From the NCBI GenBank assembly GCA_902806395.1, contig CADCWH010000276.1, positions 1 through 7,324 on the forward strand: DNA of 7,324 bases, written 5' to 3'. Position numbers and translations under genes: made by a program. Under the pieces are notes generated by a model. The model saw only the letters and a program-made list of their open reading frames with translations, was not told the DNA's origin and did no database searches. Shown piece by piece: positions 1-5,725 of the stretch; position 1 is the first letter of the stretch, and each line of letters opens with the position of its first letter. The stretch is from an uncultured Thermomicrobiales bacterium. Lineage in GTDB: Bacteria; Chloroflexota; Chloroflexia; Thermomicrobiales; UBA6265.

Positions 1-142
1 CCCAGGGGACCTGACTACAACCGCCCCAGGGGTGGACGATCCTCCTCCTCGGCAGCTGTCTCTAGGACGTCAAGCCGCCAGTCACGGTGCCCCGCGAGGG
101 TTTGCCCCGCCGTGACCGCGGGACCCGGACGACGTGCCCCTG

Positions 143-186
143 TTGCTTTGGGGCGAGAACAGGTGTACTATCCGTACGTACACCTG
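143..186 (+). promoter_or_regulatory. Candidate sigma70-type promoter with overlapping operator for the beta-propeller gene
   Basis: A -35-like TTGCTT (143-148) and a -10-like TACTAT (166-171) are separated by exactly 17 bp, placing the start of transcription near 178 and giving a leader of about 80 nt. A perfect 9-bp inverted repeat, CAGGTGTAC (160-168) and GTACACCTG (178-186) with a 9-bp spacer, covers the -10 and the predicted start. A dimeric repressor bound there would block polymerase. The -35 is a weak match (3/6) and the -10 moderate (4/6). No regulator gene lies next to it in the window, so the binding protein is unknown. Confidence 0.5.
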
Positions 187-258
187 GGGCACACACGTTG
201 GGACACCCGCGGGGAGCGCGTCGACCCGCGACGGCAGGCATGCGAGGAGGAGCAGAAT

Positions 259-1374
259 ATGGCCAGGGTTCGGGTTCTCGTCGGAACGCGGAAGGGGGCG
301 TTCGTACTGTCGTCGGACGAGGCACGACAGGAGTGGGACGTGTGCGGGCCGCACTTCCCGGGGGCCGAGATCTTCCACCTCAAGGCGTCGCCGGTCGATC
401 CCGACCGGATCTACGTCTCGCAGGCCAGCGACTGGTTCGGCCAGGTCATGCACCGCTCGGACGACGGTGGCCAGAGCTGGCAGACGATCGGCAACGATTT
501 CGCGTACGAGGGTGCGACCGGGAACCACCTGTGGTACGACGGCACGCCCCACCCCTGGGAGTTCAAGCGCGTCTGGCACCTCGAGCCGTCGCTCCACGAC
601 CCCGACACCGTCTACGCCGGCGTCGAGGACGCCGCCCTGTTCAAGACGACTGACGGGGGCCAGACCTGGCGGGAACTGGAGGGCCTGCGAACTCACGCGT
701 CTGGAACGACGTGGCAACCGGGAGCGGGCGGACTCTGCCTGCACAGCGTCCTCCTCCACCCCGGTGACCCGGACCGGATCATCGTCGCCATCTCGGCCGC
801 CGGGACCTTCCGTTCCGACGATGGCGGTGAGACCTGGATCCCGATCAACCGGGGCCTGGCCTCGCCCGACGACCCGAATCCGGAGGCCGAAACCGGATAC
901 TGCGTCCATAACATCGCCATGAACCCCGCCCAGCCGGACACGATCTTCATGCAGAAGCACTACGGCGTCATGCGCAGCGACGACGCGGGCGACGGGTGGC
1001 AGCACGTCAGTGGTGACCTGCCGGTCGACTTCGGGTTCCCGATCGGCGTCCATGCCCACGAGCCGGAGACGATCTACGTGGTGCCGATCACCAGTGATCA
1101 TCACCACTTCCCGCCGGACGGCAAACTCCGCGTCTATCGCTCCCGGTCCGGGGGCCACGCCTGGGAAGCCTTGACGAACGGGTTGCCGCAGGAGAACTGC
1201 TACGTCAACGTCCTGCGCGACGCGATGTCGGTTGACCGCCTCGCTACCTGCGGGGTCTATTTCGGCACGACCGGCGGTCAGGTCTATGCCTCATCCGATT
1301 CGGGTGACCACTGGACGACCATCGTCAGCGACCTCCCGGCCGTGATGTCGGTCGAGGTGCAGACGTTGGCCTGA
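259..1374 (+). CDS. Asp-box (BNR) beta-propeller protein, sialidase/sortilin-like fold, probably cytoplasmic
   Basis: This is a 371-aa protein made almost wholly of beta-propeller blades. Six Asp-box motifs are visible: RSDDGGQSW (66-74), KTTDGGQTW (129-137), RSDDGGETW (185-193), RSDDAGDGW (239-247), and the weaker RSRSGGHAW (294-302) and ASSDSGDHW (344-352). Several are preceded by 'PxxPDxIYV'-type strands. The family is usually named WD40/YVTN/BNR-repeat protein, exo-alpha-sialidase or glycosyl hydrolase, but the Arg triad and FRIP motif of true sialidases are not apparent, so enzyme activity is not supported. There is no signal peptide or membrane segment, so it is likely intracellular. 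ATG 259 is chosen because AGGAGG (245-250) lies 8 nt upstream. An in-frame GTG at 112 precedes the predicted promoter and was rejected. The gene stands alone, with a promoter/operator before it and a hairpin after it. Its substrate or partner is unknown. The fold is confident and the function is not. Confidence 0.88.
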   Translation: MARVRVLVGTRKGAFVLSSDEARQEWDVCGPHFPGAEIFHLKASPVDPDRIYVSQASDWFGQVMHRSDDGGQSWQTIGNDFAYEGATGNHLWYDGTPHPWEFKRVWHLEPSLHDPDTVYAGVEDAALFKTTDGGQTWRELEGLRTHASGTTWQPGAGGLCLHSVLLHPGDPDRIIVAISAAGTFRSDDGGETWIPINRGLASPDDPNPEAETGYCVHNIAMNPAQPDTIFMQKHYGVMRSDDAGDGWQHVSGDLPVDFGFPIGVHAHEPETIYVVPITSDHHHFPPDGKLRVYRSRSGGHAWEALTNGLPQENCYVNVLRDAMSVDRLATCGVYFGTTGGQVYASSDSGDHWTTIVSDLPAVMSVEVQTLA

Positions 1375-1393
1375 CCGGCGTCGAGCCGTCATC

Positions 1394-1433
1394 GGGCCGA
1401 GGCCGTCATGAGCGGCGGTGACGGCCTCGGCCC
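1394..1433. terminator. Bidirectional hairpin terminator between convergent genes
   Basis: GGGCCGAGGCCGTCA (1394-1408) and TGACGGCCTCGGCCC (1419-1433) form a perfect 15-bp, very GC-rich stem with a 10-nt loop. It begins 20 nt after the stop of the beta-propeller gene and 15 nt beyond the stop of the minus-strand reductase gene, so it can serve both. Neither side has a U-tract, so it is an I-shaped hairpin rather than a classical Rho-independent terminator. Such hairpins are common between convergent genes in high-GC bacteria. Confidence 0.8.
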
Positions 1434-1447
1434 CGCGGTGACCATGG

Positions 1448-1900
1448 TCAGACCCCTTGATCGTCGGCCATCGGGGTGAGGACGAAGACCGGGATCTCGC
1501 GGGTGGTCTTCAGCTGGTAGTCGGCGTAGTCGGGATAGGCGGCGACGGCGCGCTCCCACCAGACGGCCTTTTCCTCGCCGGTCACTTCTCGGGCGAGATA
1601 GTCCCGTTTGACGGGTCCGTCCTGCAGTTCGACGTGGGGGTTCTTCTTGAGGTTGTGATACCAGACGGGGTGCTTCGGAGCGCCCCCGAGGGAGGCGACC
1701 GCGGCGTACTCGCCGCCGTGCTCGACGCGCATCAGCGGCGTCTTGCGGAGCTTGCCACTGGTGGCACCGACGGAGGTCAGGACGATGATCGGCATCCCGC
1801 GCAGGGTGTTGCCCTCGGTGCCCCCCGACGCCTCGAAGAGCTCGGTCTGTTCGCGCGCCCAATCGGACGGGCTCGGCTCGTAGATCCCCGTGAGTGGCAT
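1448..1900 (-). CDS. F420-dependent nitroreductase/quinone reductase family protein (Ddn-like)
   Basis: This 150-aa protein matches the deazaflavin-dependent Ddn family in both length and motifs. These are split-barrel enzymes that use F420H2 to reduce quinones, nitro compounds and similar substrates. Visible family motifs are [13 protein letters not shown] (42-54), [17 protein letters not shown] (72-88), the cofactor-phosphate and core region, and YPDYADYQ (122-129). The three tyrosines of the last motif (122, 125, 128) fit the Tyr130/133/136 spacing remembered for Mycobacterium tuberculosis Ddn. IPVFVLTP (136-143) is the usual closing strand. There is no signal peptide. ATG 1900 is preferred because GGGAG lies 9 nt upstream. 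A start at 1957 would add 19 atypical residues and overlap the end of the LuxR gene. The gene follows the LuxR-type regulator gene by 53 bp on the same strand with no hairpin between, so co-transcription is likely. The physiological substrate cannot be read from sequence. It implies that the host makes F420. Confidence 0.93.
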   Translation of the reverse strand: MPLTGIYEPSPSDWAREQTELFEASGGTEGNTLRGMPIIVLTSVGATSGKLRKTPLMRVEHGGEYAAVASLGGAPKHPVWYHNLKKNPHVELQDGPVKRDYLAREVTGEEKAVWWERAVAAYPDYADYQLKTTREIPVFVLTPMADDQGV

Positions 1901-1953
1901 ATTCTCTGTCTCCCTTTCGCTCGACTGGCTGGTCGTGCATGATGGACCGCGTG

Positions 1954-4353
1954 TCACCCCAAGCCGTGCTCGAGGACGAAGCGGGTCGCCGCGGCCCGAT
2001 TGTTGATGTCGAGTTTGATATAGATGCGCCGGACGTGGCTATCGACCGTGCGAGGGCTGAGGAAGATCTGTTCAGCGATCTGGGTATTCGTCATCCCCTT
2101 CGCCAACAGCCGCAACACTTCGACTTCCCGCTCGGACAAGCCTCCCGGATAACTCTGGTGACTCTTCCCGCCAACGGAACGGACCCCTGATTCTGCCGTT
2201 GCCAGCTCAGACGCGATGTCCAGAGCTTCGGAGACGACATCTTCAAGTGGCAGGGACTGACCAGCCGCCCACCCCGCGGCGAAGACGTCCTCACCAAGAG
2301 CGGCTCGTATGGTCGTCATGACGTGGTCGTGACTGGCCGGCCGATGCTGCGCGGTCATCCCGCCCGCCTCACGCAGGTGCTCGGCGGCACCCAGGAGCCG
2401 TACCGCCGCGACGGGTTTACCTGCGCGTGCCGCGAGACGCGCCAGCGAGGCGAATTCCTCGGTCAGTCCCCACCGGTCCCGCTCTTGCCAGTAGAGACGA
2501 ATCGCGTCCCCGCGCAGGGCAGCGGCGCGATGACGGTCCCCCCGCTCGTCGGCGAACCCAGCAAGATGCTGGCTTGCCCAAGCGAGACCTCGAGCGTAGC
2601 GGGCTGCCTGGAACAGCGTCAAGGCTTCCTCGAAGAGCGTCTTCGCGCGCCCGTGAGCGCCCTGGCCCTGGAGCGCCGTTGCCAGCGTCAGCAGAACCGT
2701 CGCCCTATCCATCTGGTTGCCCCCGGCGCGCACCAGGGCGAGAGCCTCCGTCGCCAGCGTCTCCATCCTCGGAAAGTCGCCTCGTTGCCAAGCCACGACG
2801 CCCAGGTAATTCAACGTATGGATGACACCCCGGTGCTCACCGGCCGCTCGCCAGAGAGCCAGACTCTCCTCCAGCAGGGGCACAGCGTCTGCTGAAGCTC
2901 CTCGCGCCCACGCGATCATTCCCGCCGCGGTCAACAGTTTCGCCCGGACGGCGGGGCTCGCGTTGCCAGACAGCGCCAGGGCCCGCTGGAGCCACGTCTG
3001 GCCCTCGCTCAGGAAGCCACGGATGCTCCAGAACACCCACAGTGCCCCGGCGAGACGCAGTCCGGCGTCATCCCTCCCATCCTCTAGTGACCAGCCAAGT
3101 GCAGCCCGAAAGTTGTCATGCTCCAGATCGAGCCGGTCCAGTGCCGCCTTCTCGGCCTCGCTGAAAGACTGGGCCTCGACCCATTCAGCGAGTGCCAGAA
3201 ACCACGCCGCATGCGCGCCCCGCGTCTCGTCCGCCTCGCCACTCTCGGCCAACCGCTCCAACGCGTACTCACGGATGGTCTCCAACATCCCGAACCGAGG
3301 CTCGCCACCGGGATCCTCGATCCGGCGCAGGAGGCTCTTGTCCATGAGCGACGCGATGCCATCGACCGCATCGAGGTTCGTCCCCGCCCCATCGGCCGCC
3401 ACCGCTTCCGCCGCATCGAGCGTAAACCCACCGGCAAAGATCGCGAGCCGCCGGAAGAAGCGTTGTTCGCCCGGCGCGAGCAAGTCGTAGCTCCAGGCGA
3501 TGGCGTCCCGGAGCGTCTGTTGGCGGGCCGGTTGATCCCGCGACCCACCGGTCAGCACCCGGAGCCGGTGTGTCAGTCGTGCCAGCAGCGCCTCGGGGGA
3601 GAGGACGGTGATCCGTGCCGCCGCAAGCTCCAGAGCCAGCGGCAAGCCGTCCAGGCGTCGGGTGATTTCGACGACGGTCTCGGCGTTCTCCTCGGTCAGG
3701 GAGAAGTGTGGCCGTACCGCCCGTGCCCGTTGCAGGAAGAGGGTTACGGCCGGGGAACTCTCGATGGCTGCTACCGATCGGCGGTCATGGGCGGGCAGCA
3801 GTCCAAGTGGCGGCACCGGGTATTGGTGCTCTCCCCGCACCTGCAGGGGGACCCGGCTCGTGACCAGGCACCGCAGGTGGGCACAGGCCCGAAGGAGCGC
3901 CGTGACGAGGGAAGCCGCGGTCATGACCTGTTCGAAGTTGTCGAGTACCAACAAGAGATGGCGGTCCCGAATCGCCACCGTCAGACTCTCGACGAGCGCG
4001 CTGCCGATGGCCTCCCGCACGCCGAGGGCGGCGGCGACGGTCGAGGCGACCAACTCCGGATCCTGGATACGGGCAAGGTCGACGAAGACCACGCCATCGG
4101 TGAACTCGTCGGTCACCTCAGTCGCGAGCGTGAGGGCGAGGCGAGTCTTCCCGACCCCGCCGGGTCCAGTCAGCGTCAGCAACCGGACGTCTGGCCGGCG
4201 CAGCAGATCGGTCACCTCCGCGATCTCGCGCTCCCGGCCGACGAGGGGGGTGAGGGGAATGGGGAGTGGCCCGGTGACGTAATCCCGGTCCGACTGCGGC
4301 ACGAGCAGGATCGACTGGTGACGACTGGGATCGGCGGATGGAGCATCAGCCAT
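1954..4353 (-). CDS. LuxR-family transcriptional regulator with NB-ARC-like ATPase and TPR region
   Basis: This 799-aa protein is a large STAND-type regulator. After a short leader, LVGRERE (37-43) opens the ATPase module. It has a Walker A GPGGVGKT (63-70), a Walker B-like LLLVLDNF (133-140), a sensor-like LVTSRVPL (163-170) and [10 protein letters not shown] (236-245). A winged-helix-like part follows (about 285-345; [17 protein letters not shown]-type motif, LMDKSLL). A helical TPR-like region spans about 405-665. The C-terminal LuxR/GerE helix-turn-helix (about 738-799) contains [22 protein letters not shown] and [16 protein letters not shown]. In this architecture ATP binding and ligand- or partner-driven oligomerisation are thought to control DNA binding. 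ATG 4353 is chosen, with AGGA 10 nt upstream. A TTG at 4392 would add 13 residues and lacks a better ribosome site. The reductase gene lies 53 bp downstream, so this protein may regulate its own unit. The ligand and targets are unknown. Such proteins are abundant in Thermomicrobia and actinobacteria. Confidence 0.95.
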   Translation of the reverse strand: MADAPSADPSRHQSILLVPQSDRDYVTGPLPIPLTPLVGREREIAEVTDLLRRPDVRLLTLTGPGGVGKTRLALTLATEVTDEFTDGVVFVDLARIQDPELVASTVAAALGVREAIGSALVESLTVAIRDRHLLLVLDNFEQVMTAASLVTALLRACAHLRCLVTSRVPLQVRGEHQYPVPPLGLLPAHDRRSVAAIESSPAVTLFLQRARAVRPHFSLTEENAETVVEITRRLDGLPLALELAAARITVLSPEALLARLTHRLRVLTGGSRDQPARQQTLRDAIAWSYDLLAPGEQRFFRRLAIFAGGFTLDAAEAVAADGAGTNLDAVDGIASLMDKSLLRRIEDPGGEPRFGMLETIREYALERLAESGEADETRGAHAAWFLALAEWVEAQSFSEAEKAALDRLDLEHDNFRAALGWSLEDGRDDAGLRLAGALWVFWSIRGFLSEGQTWLQRALALSGNASPAVRAKLLTAAGMIAWARGASADAVPLLEESLALWRAAGEHRGVIHTLNYLGVVAWQRGDFPRMETLATEALALVRAGGNQMDRATVLLTLATALQGQGAHGRAKTLFEEALTLFQAARYARGLAWASQHLAGFADERGDRHRAAALRGDAIRLYWQERDRWGLTEEFASLARLAARAGKPVAAVRLLGAAEHLREAGGMTAQHRPASHDHVMTTIRAALGEDVFAAGWAAGQSLPLEDVVSEALDIASELATAESGVRSVGGKSHQSYPGGLSEREVEVLRLLAKGMTNTQIAEQIFLSPRTVDSHVRRIYIKLDINNRAAATRFVLEHGLG

Positions 4354-4370
4354 GACGAACACGTCCTGTG

Positions 4371-4398
4371 ACAAGACTCGCGAGTGGGCCAATCTTGT
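4371..4398 (-). repeat. Inverted repeat in the leader of the LuxR-type gene
   Basis: ACAAGA (4371-4376) and TCTTGT (4393-4398) form a 6-bp inverted repeat with a 16-nt interval. A separate 10-bp palindrome, ACTCGCGAGT (4376-4385), sits inside its left part. On the minus-strand transcript the outer stem ends 3 nt before the AGGA ribosome site of the LuxR-type gene. It could therefore be an operator or a structure affecting translation, or chance. The evidence is only the symmetry and the position. Confidence 0.3.
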
Positions 4399-4618
4399 GG
4401 TGTGGCTGGCTCACCGCCACCGAAATGGGCTCATGCCGACGCACCTGGGGTGGCGTGGAAATCTGCCCCGTAGCCGTTCGCGTCAATGATGGCCTCCGAA
4501 ACAGCGGCGGCACTGGTGGCAATGGGTGTCGTGGGTTCCCCGACCACTCAGGCGACGATAACGCACCGACGCCCTTCGCCGATCTGCCCGTCGAATACGG
4601 TCCGCCTGGTCACCTGAA

Positions 4619-4632
4619 CCGGGGATCCCCGG
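4619..4632. repeat. 14-bp perfect palindrome
   Basis: CCGGGGATCCCCGG is a perfect 14-bp palindrome centred at 4625.5. It contains the half-site GGGATC/GATCCC that recurs in the 16-bp palindrome at 4744-4759. It could be a regulator site or a small hairpin. There is no direct evidence for either. Confidence 0.4.
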
Positions 4633-4743
4633 ATGAACGCGACAGATGCCCGCCACGATCAGTTGCTCATCCCGTTCTCGACTTGCACCGCACCACCGGC
4701 CCACGGCAATCACCGGAGGATGGCAGAGAGCGCCTATCACGGT

Positions 4744-4759
4744 AGGGATCATGATCCCT
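4744..4759. promoter_or_regulatory. 16-bp perfect palindrome, candidate operator
   Basis: AGGGATCATGATCCCT is perfectly self-complementary and lies between two divergent regulator genes. It is centred at 4751.5, about 67 bp upstream of the start predicted for the rightward promoter at 4804-4812, a position typical of activator sites. It shares the GGGATC half-site with the palindrome at 4619-4632. The winged-helix protein encoded just to the right, or the LuxR-type protein to the left, are the natural candidates to bind it. This is inferred from position only. Confidence 0.45.
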
Positions 4760-4803
4760 CGTCCCCGAACACCGTCCAGCGCATGCCCCGGCGTCTGAGG
4801 ACA

Positions 4804-4812
4804 TGTTACGAT
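4804..4812 (+). promoter_or_regulatory. Possible extended -10 promoter for the winged-helix gene
   Basis: TGTTACGAT reads as TGn followed by TACGAT, an extended -10 with 4 of 6 consensus bases. Transcription would start near 4819, about 100 nt before the GTG at 4923. The expected -35 position (TGCCCC, 4784-4789) matches poorly, which an extended -10 or an activator could compensate for. The small inverted repeat CACCG/CGGTG (4815-4819, 4825-4829) lies right at the predicted start. Confidence 0.3.
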
Positions 4813-4922
4813 CACACCGTAGACCGGTGCCATGTGGGCGCCCCATCCGCGCTGGTGGGTGACGACGCACCGAGCGTGCCCGGTGACCACCCGGTCCGTC
4901 GATATCCGTGCGGAGCCAGCCC

Positions 4923-5555
4923 GTGAATGCGCACCCACTCCTGGCTGAGTTGTTCTCCTCGAAAGTGCGAGCGGCGGTGCTGGAGTGGATGATCCCGCGC
5001 CCGCACCTGGGCGCCTCGCTGACCGACCTATCGCGACTGCTGGGGCTGCCGGTCAGCAGCCTGCAGCACGAGTGCTACAAGCTGGAGCGGCTCGGTATCT
5101 TGTCGGCGCGACGGTCCGGCAACGCCCGGCTCTACCGTTCCCGGCCCGATTGTCCGATCCTGCCACCGCTGGCGGCCCTGGTCGCGGCGGTGATCGGCCC
5201 GGTGGCGATGCTGCGGGCGGCACTGGAGGGCGTGGCGGGCATCGACGCGGCGTTCGTCGCCGGGACGTTGCCAGGGATCCAGCCAGATGATCGCCCAGGC
5301 CAGCCCGGAGATCCGATCTCATCCGGCAGCGGCACGCCCTCCCCCAGGCCGCGCCTGGTGATCGTCGGTGACCTGTCACTTGACACGCTGGACGCCGTGC
5401 TGGGGCGGGCCGAGACAGCGTTGGGACTCCCCGCCGGCAGCCTGGAACTGGCCTACTTCCGCCTAGACGACTGGCACGAGCGTCGGACGGAGGGCAGTCC
5501 GTTCGTCCAAACCCTGATCGGGGCGCCTCGCCTGTCACTGGTGGGGATCATCTAG
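4923..5555 (+). CDS. Winged-helix regulator fused to a degenerate MNT-type nucleotidyltransferase domain
   Basis: This 210-aa protein has two parts. Residues 5-75 are an ArsR-like winged helix: LFSSKVRAAVLEWM, LTDLSRLLGLPVSSLQHECYKLERLGIL, and the wing ARRSGNARLYRS. A helix (80-103) leads to a C-terminal domain (106-210) that follows the pattern of HTH-linked nucleotidyltransferases: AFVAGTLPG, then RLVIVGDLSLDTLDAVLGRAE, then a closing WHERRTEGSPFVQTLIGAPRLSLVG. In active relatives the first part reads GS and the second DxDhhVIGD. Here these are G114-T115 and R142-P-R144, separated by a Gly/Pro/Ser-rich insertion, so catalysis is unlikely and a DNA-binding regulatory role is inferred. GTG 4923 is chosen because GGAG lies 7 nt upstream. 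The in-frame GTG at 4908 has no ribosome site. It is divergent from the LuxR-type gene and is followed after 170 bp by the 7-TM gene on the same strand. Related HTH-NTase proteins can be toxins or regulators. No antitoxin (HEPN) gene is adjacent. Confidence 0.85.
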   Translation: MNAHPLLAELFSSKVRAAVLEWMIPRPHLGASLTDLSRLLGLPVSSLQHECYKLERLGILSARRSGNARLYRSRPDCPILPPLAALVAAVIGPVAMLRAALEGVAGIDAAFVAGTLPGIQPDDRPGQPGDPISSGSGTPSPRPRLVIVGDLSLDTLDAVLGRAETALGLPAGSLELAYFRLDDWHERRTEGSPFVQTLIGAPRLSLVGII

Positions 5556-5725
5556 CCGAGAGACGGCAGAACGAGGGGTCAGGGCAGTGCGGTAGCGGTG
5601 CCAGGGGTGGACGGGGGTGGTGGGGTCGGCGGTGTAGACTCAGGCAGATCTGGAGTGGTCGGAGAGTTGGGCGGGGCCACGTCGGGCCAGGCCAGGCCAT
5701 GGACGGCCGAGACGGAGACGCGCGC
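5556..5725 (+). other. G-rich spacer before the 7-TM gene
   Basis: This 170-bp spacer is strongly G-rich on the plus strand, with runs at 5575-5578, 5582-5584, 5604-5607, 5613-5617, 5622-5625, 5669-5671 and 5673-5676. TAGACT (5635-5640) is a weak -10 candidate without a recognisable -35. No terminator hairpin is evident after the upstream gene, which leaves read-through into the 7-TM gene possible. Confidence 0.4.

Larger units (their letters stand above)
4354..4922. other. 569-bp divergent intergenic region with no convincing gene
   Basis: This region lies between the divergent starts of the LuxR-type gene and the winged-helix gene. Open frames exist on both strands (plus 4368-4745, minus 4483-4938), but their translations are rich in Arg, His, Cys and Gly, lack hydrophobic-core patterning and match no family I know, so I treat them as chance. 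It carries two perfect palindromes, a leader repeat for the LuxR-type gene and a possible extended -10 for the rightward gene. On the minus strand a TTGACG (4486-4481) is a good -35, but no adequate -10 lies 16-18 bp from it, so the LuxR promoter is not assigned. Confidence 0.6.

Noticed and set aside
82..1158. 358-aa minus-strand open frame antisense to the beta-propeller gene
   Set aside because: It is Arg/Val/Asp-rich with no family pattern, a typical shadow frame in high-GC DNA. The opposite strand carries six Asp-boxes and a good ribosome site.
259..1374. Calling the beta-propeller a true sialidase
   Set aside because: Asp-boxes define the fold only. The catalytic Arg triad, the Tyr/Glu pair and the FRIP motif are not apparent, and there is no secretion signal.
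3118..4371. 417-aa plus-strand open frame opposite the LuxR-type gene
   Set aside because: It mirrors the ATPase coding frame. The translation is Arg/Gln-rich without domains, while the minus strand has Walker motifs in order.
4368..4745. 125-aa plus-strand open frame in the divergent region
   Set aside because: It has no ribosome site, low hydrophobic content and no recognisable motif, and it overlaps the palindromes and another frame on the opposite strand.
4483..4938. 151-aa minus-strand open frame in the divergent region
   Set aside because: It is rich in Arg, His and Cys without protein-like patterning and would overlap the start of the HTH-NTase gene. It could be a decayed gene, but no family is recognisable.
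4923..5555. Calling the HTH-NTase protein the toxin of a HEPN/MNT toxin-antitoxin pair
   Set aside because: No HEPN-type gene is adjacent and the MNT active site is degenerate.
26..5613. 13-nt exact repeat CCAGGGGTGGACG at 26-38 and 5601-5613
   Set aside because: A single 13-nt match is close to chance expectation in a G-rich 7-kb window, and the flanks do not match.
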